A DNA stretch of 64,000 nucleotides, taken from assembly GCF_010686765.1 (NCBI RefSeq), contig NZ_JAAGWF010000004.1:62001-126000 (forward strand). The letters are read 5' to 3'. Origin of the DNA: Geodermatophilus sabuli (lineage in GTDB: Bacteria; Actinomycetota; Actinomycetes; Mycobacteriales; Geodermatophilaceae). The notes beneath the pieces are model-generated. The model saw only the letters and a list, made by a program, of their open reading frames with translations, did no database searches and was not told where the DNA came from. The position numbers and the translations under genes are program-made. Within the stretch, counting starts at the first letter, position 1; each line of letters begins with the position of its first letter. This document shows positions 32,371 to 41,739 of this stretch, piece after piece.

Positions 32371-33357
32371 GTGACGCTGCTGCAGTCTTCCCCCACCGAC
32401 ACTCTCGAGGTCCGCTCGCCGCGGCGCGAGCCCGACACGAGCGGCCTGGTCTCGACCGACCTCGTCCGGGTGTACCTGAACACCATCGGCAAGACGGCGC
32501 TGCTGACCGCCGAGCAGGAGGTCGAGCTCGCCAAGCGGATCGAGGCCGGCCTCTACGCCGAGCGGCTGCTCGCCGAGAAGCAGGGCCTCTCCCCCACCTA
32601 CCAGCGCGACTACAAGGCGCTCGCGATCGACGGCAAGGCGGCCAAGCGGCACCTGCTGGAGGCCAACCTCCGGCTGGTCGTGTCGGTGGCCAAGCGCTAC
32701 ACCGGCCACGGCATGACGTTCCTGGACCTGATCCAGGAGGGCAACGTCGGTCTCATCCGGGCGGTCGAGAAGTTCGACTACACCAAGGGCTTCAAGTTCT
32801 CGACGTACGCGACGTGGTGGATCCGCCAGGCCATCACCCGCGCGATGGCCGACTCCGGCCGCACCATCCGGCTGCCCGTGCACCTGGCCGAGCAGGTCAA
32901 CAAGGTCGTCCGCACCCGGCGCCGGATCCACCAGGAGCTGGAGCGCGAGCCCACCGCCGAGGAGCTGGGTCTCGAGCTGGACATGACCCCCGAGCGGATC
33001 ACCGAGCTGCTGGAGTACAGCCGCGACCTGGTCAGCCTCGACCAGACCGTCGGTGCCGACGAGGAGTCCCGGCTCGGTGACTTCATCGAGGACGCCGACG
33101 CCGCCGTCGCCGAGGACGCCGTCGCCTTCCAGATGATGAAGGGCGACGTGCGGACGGTGCTCTCGACGCTCGAGGACCGGGAGCGCGACGTCGTCGTCCT
33201 CCGCTTCGGGCTCGACGGTGGCCAGCCGCGCACGCTGGAGCAGATCGGCAAGCAGTTCGGTCTGTCCCGCGAGCGGGTGCGCCAGATCGAGCGCGAGACG
33301 ATGGCCAAGCTGCGCGACCCGCAGCGCGCCGACGCGCTGCGCGACTACCTCGCCTGA
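32371..33357 (+). CDS. sigB: RNA polymerase sigma-70 factor, SigB-like
   Basis: A 328-residue group 1/2 sigma factor. Region 1.2 begins at [21 protein letters not shown], region 2 has [15 protein letters not shown] (residues about 145-160), and region 4.2 ends [19 protein letters not shown]. The long acidic region 1.1 of primary sigma factors is missing, so this is the SigB-type paralogue rather than RpoD. The usual place for it is near ideR, which lies 4 kb right. GTG 32371 follows AAGGACGA; the longer reading to 32305 is basic and unlikely. Confidence 0.9.
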   Translation: MTLLQSSPTDTLEVRSPRREPDTSGLVSTDLVRVYLNTIGKTALLTAEQEVELAKRIEAGLYAERLLAEKQGLSPTYQRDYKALAIDGKAAKRHLLEANLRLVVSVAKRYTGHGMTFLDLIQEGNVGLIRAVEKFDYTKGFKFSTYATWWIRQAITRAMADSGRTIRLPVHLAEQVNKVVRTRRRIHQELEREPTAEELGLELDMTPERITELLEYSRDLVSLDQTVGADEESRLGDFIEDADAAVAEDAVAFQMMKGDVRTVLSTLEDRERDVVVLRFGLDGGQPRTLEQIGKQFGLSRERVRQIERETMAKLRDPQRADALRDYLA

Positions 33358-33420
33358 AGAAGAGGACCCCGTCCCTCTCCCCCCTCGCGAGCTCGGGGCG
33401 AGCCTCCGGACGGGGCCACG
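33358..33420 (+). terminator. Terminator repeat after sigB
   Basis: Directly after the stop: AGAAGAGGACCCCGTCC, core CTCGCGAGCTCGGGGCGAGCC, then GGACGGGGCC. The outer arms pair (GACCCCGTCC with GGACGGGGCC). It belongs to the family at 22369, 28741, 36180 and 47645. Confidence 0.7.
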
Positions 33421-33423
33421 GCC

Positions 33424-33453
33424 GGAGCCGGTCACCCCACGGTGACCGGCTCC
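33424..33453 (+). terminator. Hairpin with 13-bp perfect stem
   Basis: The stem GGAGCCGGTCACC / GGTGACCGGCTCC has a CCAC loop. It lies between the converging sigB and acyltransferase genes and is likely active in both directions. Confidence 0.7.
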
Positions 33454-33461
33454 CCTCGTCT

Positions 33462-36245
33462 CTAGACCCCCGGTGTGCGCATGCGGCGGGGGCCGGCGTC
33501 GACGCGGGCGGTCGGCGGACCGACCCGCACCGTGGCCCCGGCGACGACCAGGGACCGCCCGCCGTGCCACGGCTCGGCCGGGCCGACGATCACCGGCTCC
33601 AGCGTCAGCTGGAGCACCTCGGGCAGGTCGTCGGCCAGCCGGGCGACGCGGAGCAGCAGGTCCTCCAGCGCCGCGACGTCGACCGGCTCCGAGCCCCGGT
33701 AGCCGTCCAGCAGCGGCCACGCCCGCGGTGCGCGGACCAGCTCCGCGGCGTCCAGGTCGGTCAGCGGCAGGGTCCGGTAGGCCCGGTCGCCGAGCAGGTC
33801 GGTGGCCACCCCGCCGAGTCCGAAGCTGACCAGCGCGCCGAACGACGGGTCGTCGACGATCTCCACGACGGTCGCCACCCCGGGCGCGGCCATCTCCTGC
33901 ACGATCACGGGATCCCCGGAGGGGATGGCGGCGAAGGCCGAGCGCACGGCGTCGGCGTCGGCCAGGTCCAGCCGGACCCCGCCCAGGTCGGAGCGGTGCC
34001 GCAGCCAGGGCGCCGTCGACTTGAGCACCACCGGGTAGCCGACCGCCTCGGCGGCGGCGACGGCGGCGTCCGCGTCGCTCACCGTGCGGGTGCCCAGCAG
34101 CGGCACCCCGTAGGCGGCCAGCAGCGCGATCGTCTCGTCGTCGCCCAGGTGCCGCCCGGCGGGTGTGTCGGCGAGTGCGCCGAGGACGACGTCCCGCGCG
34201 GCCGGCTCGTCGACGCCCGGGAGCTCGGGGAGGGCCCCGACCGGCCGGCGGCGCCACCGGGCGTACTGCGCCACCTTGGCCAGCGCGATGACGGCGCGTT
34301 CGGGCGTGGAGAAGGAGGGCACCGAGCCGCGGTCCGGCGTCCCGTCCTCACCCGGGATGGCCAGCTCCGCCGGGATGCCCTCGGTGGAGAGGAAGGTGGC
34401 GACGACCGGCTTGCCGGCGTCCCTCGCCACCTCGAGGAGCGCGCGGCCGAACTCGTCCGACCCGCGGCTCAGCGGCGGCAGGAACACCGCGACGACGGCG
34501 TGCACCGACTCGTCGTCCACCGCCTCCTGGAGGGCGGCGCGGAACTCCGCGGCCGTGCCGCTGGCACCGATGTCCACGGGCGCCTCCCGGGCCAGCTGCA
34601 GGCCCTCCTCCAGGACGGCGTCGGCCACCAGCACGCCCATCGCCGTGGAGTTGCCGACGACGGCGACCCGGTCGCCCTCGGGCAGCGGCTGGTGGGCCAG
34701 CAGCGTGCCGACGTCGAACAGCTGCGCCAGCGTCTCGACCCGGATGACACCGGCGGAGGCGAACAACGCCGCCACCGACTCCTCCGGCACCGCCACCGAC
34801 GTCCCGGCCAGTCCCTCGGTCATGCGGACGTGCCGGCCGCTCTTGACCGCCACCACCGGCTTGGTGCGGCCCACCCGGCGGGCCAGCCGGGCGAACTTGC
34901 GCGGGTTGCCGAAGCTCTCCAGGTGCAGCAGCACGACCTCGGTGCCGGGGTCGGTGGCCCAGTACTGCAGCAGGTCGTTGCCGCTGACGTCGGCGCGGTT
35001 GCCGGCGGAGACGAAGCTGGACAGGCCGATGTTGCGGGTCCGCGCCTGCTCGAGCAGGGCCGACCCGAGCGCGCCCGACTGGGCGAAGAAACCCACCCGG
35101 CCGCGGCCCGGGATCCGCGGCGCGAGGCTCGCGTTCAGCCGCACCTGGGTGTCGGTGTTCACGATGCCCAGGCAGTTGGGGCCGACCACCCGCATCCCCG
35201 ACGCGCGGGCGGCGGCGACCAGCGCCCGCTCGGCGACCCGCCCACCGGGACCGGCCTCCCCGAAGCCGCCGGAGATCACCACCAGCCCACGGACCCGCTT
35301 GCGCCGGCAGGCCTCGACCACCCCGGCAACCTCGTCGGCCGGCACGGCGAGGACGGCGAGGTCGACGTCGTCGGGGATGGACTCGATGGAGGCGTACGCC
35401 GGCACGCCACGGACGTGCCGGGTGCCCGGGTTGACGGGGTAGACGGGGCCGCGGAAGCCGAAGTCCAGCAGGTGCCGCAGGACGGCGTGCCCCATCTTGC
35501 CCTCGTCGTTGGAGGCACCCACGACGGCGACCGACGACGGGGTGAGCAGCCGGGCGATCGACCGGGACTCGCTGCGCTGCTCACGCTCGTAGACCACCGC
35601 CAGCGCGGTCTCGGTCGGCGCGATGGGGAAGGTCAGGTGCACCACGCCCTCCTCGTAGGTGCGCTCGGGGGTGTACCCGGCGTCGAGGAAGACCCGGACC
35701 ATCCGGTTGTTCTGCGCCAGCACCTCGGCGACGAACCGCTCGATGCCCCGCTCCCGCGCCGCCGCGGCCAGGTGCTCCAGCAGCACCGACCCCAGCCCCC
35801 GGCCCTGGTGGGCGTCCTCGATGAGGAAGGCCACCTCGGCATCGCTGGTGTCCGGGTACCGGTCGTAGCGACCGACGCCGACGACCTGGTCGCCGAGCAC
35901 CAGCACGAAGGCCACGCGGGAGTCGTGGTCGACGTGGGTGAACCGGTACAGCTCCTTGTCCGACAGCCGCTTCAGCGGGCCGAAGAACCGGTAGTAGCGG
36001 GTCTGGTCGGAGCTGCGGTCCATGAGACCCACCAGCCCGTCGCCGTCCTCGGGCCGGATCGGGCGCAGGTGCACGGTGCCGCCGTCGGCGGCGATGATGT
36101 CGGCCTCCCAGTGCGCCGGCGCCTGCGGCGGCGGGGGTTCGTCGTCCCGGGTCGCGGGTGGCCCCGCCGCAGCGCCCGCGGCCCCGTCCAGAGGCTCGCC
36201 GCGAGCCTGCGAGTGGTGAGGAGGACGGGGCCCTTTCTCAGTCAC
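33462..36245 (-). CDS. GNAT acetyltransferase fused to an ADP-forming acyl-CoA synthetase-like protein (Pat-type)
   Basis: A 927-residue two-part protein. The N-terminal GNAT domain carries the acetyl-CoA loop EDAHQGRGLGSVLLEHL (about residues 150-165), followed by a CoA-binding Rossmann domain (SVAVVGASNDEGKMGH), ligase domains and a C-terminal ATP-grasp part. At the spot where the active synthetase at 19697 has SAHTGA, this one reads GLAGTSVAVPE with no His, so the synthetase part is probably a ligand sensor and the GNAT the enzyme, as in Pat protein acyltransferases. The only start found, GTG 36245, overlaps the acuC stop; residues 4-22 are encoded by a terminator repeat. Confidence 0.85.
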   Translation of the reverse strand: MTEKGPRPPHHSQARGEPLDGAAGAAAGPPATRDDEPPPPQAPAHWEADIIAADGGTVHLRPIRPEDGDGLVGLMDRSSDQTRYYRFFGPLKRLSDKELYRFTHVDHDSRVAFVLVLGDQVVGVGRYDRYPDTSDAEVAFLIEDAHQGRGLGSVLLEHLAAAARERGIERFVAEVLAQNNRMVRVFLDAGYTPERTYEEGVVHLTFPIAPTETALAVVYEREQRSESRSIARLLTPSSVAVVGASNDEGKMGHAVLRHLLDFGFRGPVYPVNPGTRHVRGVPAYASIESIPDDVDLAVLAVPADEVAGVVEACRRKRVRGLVVISGGFGEAGPGGRVAERALVAAARASGMRVVGPNCLGIVNTDTQVRLNASLAPRIPGRGRVGFFAQSGALGSALLEQARTRNIGLSSFVSAGNRADVSGNDLLQYWATDPGTEVVLLHLESFGNPRKFARLARRVGRTKPVVAVKSGRHVRMTEGLAGTSVAVPEESVAALFASAGVIRVETLAQLFDVGTLLAHQPLPEGDRVAVVGNSTAMGVLVADAVLEEGLQLAREAPVDIGASGTAAEFRAALQEAVDDESVHAVVAVFLPPLSRGSDEFGRALLEVARDAGKPVVATFLSTEGIPAELAIPGEDGTPDRGSVPSFSTPERAVIALAKVAQYARWRRRPVGALPELPGVDEPAARDVVLGALADTPAGRHLGDDETIALLAAYGVPLLGTRTVSDADAAVAAAEAVGYPVVLKSTAPWLRHRSDLGGVRLDLADADAVRSAFAAIPSGDPVIVQEMAAPGVATVVEIVDDPSFGALVSFGLGGVATDLLGDRAYRTLPLTDLDAAELVRAPRAWPLLDGYRGSEPVDVAALEDLLLRVARLADDLPEVLQLTLEPVIVGPAEPWHGGRSLVVAGATVRVGPPTARVDAGPRRMRTPGV
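36180..36238 (-). repeat. Terminator repeat lying inside the acyltransferase reading frame
   Basis: The reverse strand reads GAAAGGGCCCCGTCC, CACCACTCGCAGGCTCGCGG, CGAGCCTCTGGACGGGGCC directly after the acuC stop, the same layout as after sigB. It is translated in the next gene, as KGPRPPHHSQARGEPLDGA. If it terminates acuC transcripts it attenuates expression of the acyltransferase. Confidence 0.7.
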
Positions 36246-37419
36246 GGGGGTCGTCCGGGTCCAGGCCGAAGTACGGGAACGCCGCGGTGCGGGTGCGGGA
36301 GATCGCGCGGTCGACGCGGGACTCGGTGAACGGGTCCCAGCGTGCGAACCCGGTGTAGCCGCCCTCGGTCATGTGCGTCGGCGGCCGCGCCCGCAGCCCC
36401 CGCCGGACGACGTCCTCCCGCCAGCTCTCCGGGATCTCGGTGGCCGGCTCCAGGCGGCTGCCGCTGACCTCGGCGATCAGGTGCGTCCACGCGCGGGGGA
36501 CGCAGCGGACCAGGCCGTAGCCGCCGCCGCCGAGGGCGATCCAGCGGCCGTCGCTGACCTCGTGCGCCAGGTCGTGCAGCGCCCGGTAGCTGGCCCGCTG
36601 CCCGTCGACGGTGAGCGCCAGGTCGGCCAGCGGGTCCTCGTGGTGGGCGTCGCACCCGCACTGGGTGACCAGGATCTGCGGCGCGAAGGCCCGGACCACG
36701 CTCGGCACCACGGCGTGGAAGGCCCGCAGCCAGCCGGAGTCGTCGGTGCCGTTGGGGAGGGCGAGGTTGACCGCGCTGCCCAGCGCCTCGTCCGGGTCCC
36801 CCGTCTCCTCCGGGAACCCGGTGCCCGGGAACAGGGTGAGCGGCGTCTGGTGGATGCTCACGGTCAGCACCCGCGGGTCCTCGTAGAACGCCGCCTGGAC
36901 GCCGTCCCCGTGGTGGACGTCGATGTCGACGTAGGCGATCCGCTCGTACCCCCGGTCGAGCAGCCACCGGATGGCGATGGCGGCGTCGTTGAAGACGCAG
37001 AACCCCGACGCGCGGTCGGCCATGGCGTGGTGCAGCCCGCCGGAGATGTTGACCGCGTGCTGGGCGCGGCCACTGTGCACCTGCTCAGCGGCGAGCACGC
37101 TGCCCCCGGTGATCAGCGCCGCCGCGTCGTACATGCCCGCGAAGATCGGGTTGTCGGCCGTGCCGAGGCCGTGGCCGACGTCGGGGTGCTCCGGTGCCCG
37201 CCGCACCGCCTCGAGGTAGGCGGGGTCGTGGACGAGTTGCAACGTGGCGGCGTCGGCCGGTGTCGGGCGCAGCACCTGCAGCCGGTCGCTCGCCAGCACG
37301 CCGAGGGCGTCGGCCAACCGCATCGTGAGATCGAGGCGGATCGGGTGGAGGGGGTGGTCCCCACCCATCGTGTAGCCGAGCAGCGCGTCGTCCCAGACGA
37401 CCGTGACCGAGTCGCTCAC
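36238..37419 (-). CDS. acuC: Acetoin utilisation deacetylase AcuC-like (histone deacetylase superfamily)
   Basis: A 393-residue zinc deacetylase. Hallmarks: NISGGLHHAMADRASGFCVFN (catalytic His pair), YVDIDVHHGDGVQ (Asp and His metal ligands) and QCGCDAHHEDPLADL (metal Asp). It removes acyl groups from lysine of proteins such as acetyl-CoA synthetase. The next gene in the same direction is a Pat-type acyltransferase, so acylation and deacylation are encoded together. GTG 37419. Confidence 0.9.
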   Translation of the reverse strand: MSDSVTVVWDDALLGYTMGGDHPLHPIRLDLTMRLADALGVLASDRLQVLRPTPADAATLQLVHDPAYLEAVRRAPEHPDVGHGLGTADNPIFAGMYDAAALITGGSVLAAEQVHSGRAQHAVNISGGLHHAMADRASGFCVFNDAAIAIRWLLDRGYERIAYVDIDVHHGDGVQAAFYEDPRVLTVSIHQTPLTLFPGTGFPEETGDPDEALGSAVNLALPNGTDDSGWLRAFHAVVPSVVRAFAPQILVTQCGCDAHHEDPLADLALTVDGQRASYRALHDLAHEVSDGRWIALGGGGYGLVRCVPRAWTHLIAEVSGSRLEPATEIPESWREDVVRRGLRARPPTHMTEGGYTGFARWDPFTESRVDRAISRTRTAAFPYFGLDPDDPRD

Positions 37420-37612
37420 CGGCTCTCCTCACTGACCGTGGCGGCGCCGGCGGCCCACTCCGGGCGCCCGACCGCTCGGGAGGCGACGCTACCGCCGGGC
37501 CACCGGCACCGTGCCCTGCAGCGCCCCGGCCGGCGGCGTGACGCCGGCCGGTCGGCGAGCCGGTTGCACGGGCCGGACCCCCGTACCATCAGGGCCGACA
37601 CGGAGGAGACCT

Positions 37613-38320
37613 GTGAACGACCTGATCGACACCACCGAGATGTACCTCCGGACGATCTTCGAGCTGGAGGAGGAGGGGATCGTCCCCCTCCGCGCCCGCA
37701 TCGCCGAACGGCTGCACCAGAGCGGCCCCACGGTCAGCCAGACGGTCGCCCGGATGGAGCGCGACGGCCTGCTGACGGTCGAGGGCGACCGGCACCTGCA
37801 GCTGTCCGACGAGGGCCGTCAGCTGGCCACGGCCGTCATGCGCAAGCACCGGCTGGCCGAGTGCCTGCTCGTGGACGTCATCGGCCTGGACTACGCCGAC
37901 GTGCACGAGGAGGCCTGCCGCTGGGAGCACGTGATGAGCGAGGCGGTGGAGCGCAAGCTGCTCAACCTCCTCGGGAACCCGACGGTGTCGCCGTTCGGGA
38001 ACCCCATCCCGGGCCTGGACGCCCTCGGCGGGGAGACCTCCGCGGTGCTGGACTCGCTGACGCTGCTGTCGACCACGGCCACGCCGGAGGGGCGCCGGGT
38101 GGAGATCAAGCGGATCAGCGAGCAGCTGCAGGAGGACTCCGAGCTGCTGCGCCTGCTGGCCGACCACGGCCTTCGACCCGGCGCCACCGGAGTGGCCCAG
38201 CTGGTCGCCGGCACGGTCAGCCTCGACGGCCAGGTGCTGCCCGCCGGAGTGGCCCAGCACGTGTTCGTCAGCGCGCTGGACGAGGAGCTCACCCCGGTCG
38301 AGGCGGCGCCGCGCCTCTGA
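37613..38320 (+). CDS. ideR: Iron-dependent repressor, DtxR/IdeR type
   Basis: A 235-residue metal-dependent repressor. The N-terminal helix-turn-helix contains [20 protein letters not shown]. Metal ligands fall at exactly the DtxR positions, Met10, His79, Cys102, Glu105 and His106 (CRWEH), so iron sensing is intact. A C-terminal SH3-like domain follows (about 150-225). GTG 37613 follows GGAGGAG. It is divergent from acuC. Confidence 0.9.
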   Translation: MNDLIDTTEMYLRTIFELEEEGIVPLRARIAERLHQSGPTVSQTVARMERDGLLTVEGDRHLQLSDEGRQLATAVMRKHRLAECLLVDVIGLDYADVHEEACRWEHVMSEAVERKLLNLLGNPTVSPFGNPIPGLDALGGETSAVLDSLTLLSTTATPEGRRVEIKRISEQLQEDSELLRLLADHGLRPGATGVAQLVAGTVSLDGQVLPAGVAQHVFVSALDEELTPVEAAPRL

Positions 38321-38413
38321 CGGGGCACCGCCCGCTCGGGGACACGCGCGCGCTCGCGGTGGGACCCGGCACGCGGGCCACCGCGTTCCCGGGGCGGTCA
38401 CTACGGTGACCGG

Positions 38414-40510
38414 GTGAGCGAACCGCCCGCCGCCCCCGACGCCACCGCCGACAGCTCCGCCGACGAGTCGCCGGTGTCCCCGTTCGCCGACCTCGGCGCG
38501 TTCGCCGCCCTCCCCCGCGTGGCCGGGCTGGCCCTCTCGGCGGACGGCCGCCGGCTGGCCGTCGGGGTGCAGACACTGGACCCCGAGCGGACCAAGTGGC
38601 TGTCGGCCCTGTGGGAGGTCGACCCGGAGGGCCGGCGGGCGGCCCGCCGGCTGACCCGCAGCGCTCCCGGCGAGTCCGCACCCGTGTGGGCGCCCGACGG
38701 CTCGCTGCTGTTCACCTCCGCCCGGCCCGACCCCGCCACCAAGCCCGGCGGCGAGGACCCCCAGCCCGCGCTGTGGAGCCTGCCGGCCGACGGCGGTGAG
38801 GCCCGACAGGTGCTCACCCACCCCGGTGGGATCGGCCGGGTGGCCGTCGCCGCCGACACCGGGGACGTCGTCGTCGTCGCCGCCACCCTGCCGGGGGTGG
38901 CGGACGCCGAGGCCGACGCCGCCCGCCGCAAGGAGCGCAAGGAGGCCGGGGTGACGGCGATCCTGCACGAGGCCTACCCCGTGCGGTACTGGGACGCGGA
39001 CCTGGGCCCCGCCGCGCCGCACGTGTTCTGGGCCGGCCGGCTGCCCGCCGATCCGCCGGCCGGTGCCGCGCCGGATCCGGTCGGGCTGCGCGACCTGACC
39101 CCCGATGCCGTCCCGCCGATCGGGTCCGGTGACGACGTGGCGCTCTCCCCCGACGGCGCCCTGCTGGTGCGCACCGAGGCCGTCCCGGACGGCCCCGCCG
39201 GACGCCGCGATCGGCTGGTCGCGGTGGAGACGGCCACGGGCGGCACGCGGGTGCTCGTCGACGACCCGCTGGCCGACGTCGGCTCCGCCCGCTTCTCCCC
39301 CGACGGGACCGCGCTGGTGTGCGTGCGCGAGTCGTTGACGACCTACGACGAGCCGCCGGACTACACGCTGCTGCACGTCGACGTCGCCACCGGCGCCGTC
39401 CGGGACCTCACCGCCGGATTCGACCGCTGGCCCAGCGCACCGCAGTTCGGCGCCGACGGGTCGTGCGTCTACTTCCTCGCCGACGAGGACGGCCGGCACG
39501 CGGTGTTCCGGGTGCCGGTGGACGGCGGCGAGCCCGTGCGGCTCACGGCTGACGGCGCCTACAGCGACCTGCAGGTGGCGCGGGACGGCAGCGCCCTCTA
39601 CGCCCTGCGCTCGGCCTACGACGAGCCGCCGGCACCGGTGCGGCTGGACCCGGAGACCCCCGGTCAGCACCCGGACCCGCTGCCGAACCCCGGGACGCTC
39701 CCGCAGCTGCCGGGCACCCTGCACGAGGTCGAGGCGACCGCGGCCGACGGCACGCGGGTCCAGTCCTGGCTGGTGCTGCCCGAGGGCGCCTCGGCCGACC
39801 AGCCGGCTCCGCTGCTGCTGTGGATCCACGGCGGACCGCTGATGAGCTGGAACTCCTGGTCGTGGCGGTGGTGCCCCTGGGTGATGGCCGCCCGCGGCTA
39901 CGCCGTCCTGCTGCCCAACCCCGCCCTGTCGCAGGGCTTCGGCCAGGACTTCGTCCGCCGCGGCTGGGGGGAGTGGGGCGAGGCGCCCTACACCGACCTG
40001 ATGGCCGCGGTCGACGCCGTGGAGCAGCGTGCGGACGTCGACGCCACGCGCACCGCGGCCATGGGTGGCTCGTTCGGTGGCTACATGGCCAACTGGGTGG
40101 CCACCCAGACCGACCGGTTCCGCGCCATCGTCACGCACGCCAGCCTGTGGGACCTCGACTCGTTCACCGGGACGACCGACGCGGCCTACTACTGGGAGCG
40201 GGAGTGGGGGGACCCGCTGTTGCACCCCAAGCGCTACGAGCAGAACTCCCCGCACCGGTTTGCCGACGCCATCCGGACGCCGATGCTGGTCATCCACGGC
40301 GACCGGGACTACCGGGTGCCGATCGGTGAGGCGCTGCGCCTCTGGTACGACCTGCAGAAGCGCGGCGTGCCGTCGAAGTTCCTCTACTTCCCCGACGAGA
40401 ACCACTGGGTGCTCACGCCGGGAAACGCGACGGTCTGGTACGAGACGGTGCTGGCCTTCCTCGCCGAGCACGTGCTGGGCGAGGGGTGGCAGCGGCCCGG
40501 GCTGCTCTGA
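38414..40510 (+). CDS. S9-family prolyl oligopeptidase-like peptidase
   Basis: A 698-residue cytosolic serine peptidase with an N-terminal beta-propeller (about 30-420) and a C-terminal alpha/beta hydrolase. Catalytic residues: Ser in GGSFGGYMANW, Asp in HGDRDYRVP, His in PDENHWV. No signal peptide. It fits acyl-aminoacyl-peptidase-like S9C members. GTG 38414. Confidence 0.92.
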   Translation: MSEPPAAPDATADSSADESPVSPFADLGAFAALPRVAGLALSADGRRLAVGVQTLDPERTKWLSALWEVDPEGRRAARRLTRSAPGESAPVWAPDGSLLFTSARPDPATKPGGEDPQPALWSLPADGGEARQVLTHPGGIGRVAVAADTGDVVVVAATLPGVADAEADAARRKERKEAGVTAILHEAYPVRYWDADLGPAAPHVFWAGRLPADPPAGAAPDPVGLRDLTPDAVPPIGSGDDVALSPDGALLVRTEAVPDGPAGRRDRLVAVETATGGTRVLVDDPLADVGSARFSPDGTALVCVRESLTTYDEPPDYTLLHVDVATGAVRDLTAGFDRWPSAPQFGADGSCVYFLADEDGRHAVFRVPVDGGEPVRLTADGAYSDLQVARDGSALYALRSAYDEPPAPVRLDPETPGQHPDPLPNPGTLPQLPGTLHEVEATAADGTRVQSWLVLPEGASADQPAPLLLWIHGGPLMSWNSWSWRWCPWVMAARGYAVLLPNPALSQGFGQDFVRRGWGEWGEAPYTDLMAAVDAVEQRADVDATRTAAMGGSFGGYMANWVATQTDRFRAIVTHASLWDLDSFTGTTDAAYYWEREWGDPLLHPKRYEQNSPHRFADAIRTPMLVIHGDRDYRVPIGEALRLWYDLQKRGVPSKFLYFPDENHWVLTPGNATVWYETVLAFLAEHVLGEGWQRPGLL

Positions 40511-40516
40511 GCGCGC

Positions 40517-41605
40517 TCACCCGACGCTCCGGGACCCGTCGAGGTCGGCGGCCGTCGCCGCGATCAGGTCGCGCAGCGCGGCGGGCGGCAGGCAGGTGGC
40601 CAGGCCCTGCGCCAGCAGGCCCGCGAGGGTGTAGGTCGGGCGGCTGTCCAGCGCCCGCTCGAGGGCGACGTTGGCCATGGCGCCGTCCCCGCGCAGCCAG
40701 GCGCTGACCGCCAGCAGCGTGGCCGGTGCCGCGTCGAGCGGCGCCGGCGCCCGCCGGGTGCACTCCGTCCACAGCGTCTCGGCGGCGGCCGCGTCCTCCC
40801 CGAGCGCGAGGCCGAGCGCCCGGTCGCGCACCCGGACGTCGGCCAGCGCCCACAGCACCCCGGCCACGTCCCGGTCGGGCACCGGGGCGACGCCCGCCCG
40901 GCCCGGTCGGCAGCGCGCCACCACCCGCCGGACCGTCGCCCACGACCGTTCCGCCTCGGCGTCCGGATCGGCCAGGGCTCCTCGGGCGTGCCGGTCCCCG
41001 ACCCGCCAGACCAGGGCCTCCATCGCGGCCATCGCCGCGCCGTCGGGACGGCGGATCCGGCGATCCAGCGCCGCGCGGTCCCGCTCGACGACGGCGCCGA
41101 CGGCCACCGACGCCGCCGCCAGCTCGGTCACGCCCCCGGGCAGAGGTGTCCCGGCGTCGGGCGCGCAGCACGGGTGCGGGCAGTCGTAGGACCACCACCG
41201 GCCCCGGCGGACCAGCAGTGCGTCCCGCACCGGGATGTCCCGCGCGGCCAGGGCCACGACCGCGTCGTGCACGACGGCGCGGTGCGGCAGGCCGGCCACG
41301 GCCTCTCCGGGCGGCTGACCGGGGAGCGGTGCGCAGTCGTCCGGGGCCTCGGACACCACGGCGACGACGACCGCGGCCGGATCGTCGGTGGCGACGCTGC
41401 GGACCAGCGCCTCGACGACCCCCGGTGCCGCCGCCCGGACGGGCAGGTCGCCGCGGACGGGCAGTCCGACCCGGCCGCCGCTGGGGCCGCCGAGGGCGAC
41501 CAGCAGGAGCGACTCGTGCGGGTGGAAGCCGATCAGGTGCGGCAGCGCCGCGGCCACCTCACCGGGATCGGCGATGCGGACCTCGGCGCGGAGGGGTTCG
41601 TCCAT
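40517..41605 (-). CDS. DUF4192 family protein
   Basis: A 362-residue actinobacterial DUF4192 protein. LPHLIGFHPHESLLLVAL (about 20-37) is the family hallmark, and RGRWWSYDCPHPCCAPDAGTPL in the middle holds a Cys cluster. The C-terminal third is helical with TPR-like flavour (GDGAMANVALERALDSRPTY). Function unknown. It converges with the peptidase gene. Confidence 0.88.
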   Translation of the reverse strand: MDEPLRAEVRIADPGEVAAALPHLIGFHPHESLLLVALGGPSGGRVGLPVRGDLPVRAAAPGVVEALVRSVATDDPAAVVVAVVSEAPDDCAPLPGQPPGEAVAGLPHRAVVHDAVVALAARDIPVRDALLVRRGRWWSYDCPHPCCAPDAGTPLPGGVTELAAASVAVGAVVERDRAALDRRIRRPDGAAMAAMEALVWRVGDRHARGALADPDAEAERSWATVRRVVARCRPGRAGVAPVPDRDVAGVLWALADVRVRDRALGLALGEDAAAAETLWTECTRRAPAPLDAAPATLLAVSAWLRGDGAMANVALERALDSRPTYTLAGLLAQGLATCLPPAALRDLIAATAADLDGSRSVG

Positions 41606-41739
41606 GCGACCGACCCTGTCCGCGCCGGACGTCCCCGCGGTCCCGGCGCGGTCATCTGTGGACCGGCGGACGGCTGTGGACGGAGCCGGGCGGAACCGTC
41701 GGCGCCTTGTGCCCGGCGGCGCCTCGTGCCCGCGGCGGC

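Noticed and set aside
33564-36329. 921-residue plus-strand frame opposite the acyltransferase
   Set aside because: Translation is His/Gly/Arg-rich with no domain. It mirrors the third codon positions of the real gene.
37589-40471. 960-residue reverse frame opposite ideR and the S9 peptidase
   Set aside because: Same reason; both plus-strand genes have full catalytic or metal motifs.
41650-41700. Two CTGTGGAC words that resemble half of a DnaA box
   Set aside because: Only two partial matches and no AT-rich region or replication genes. Not an origin.
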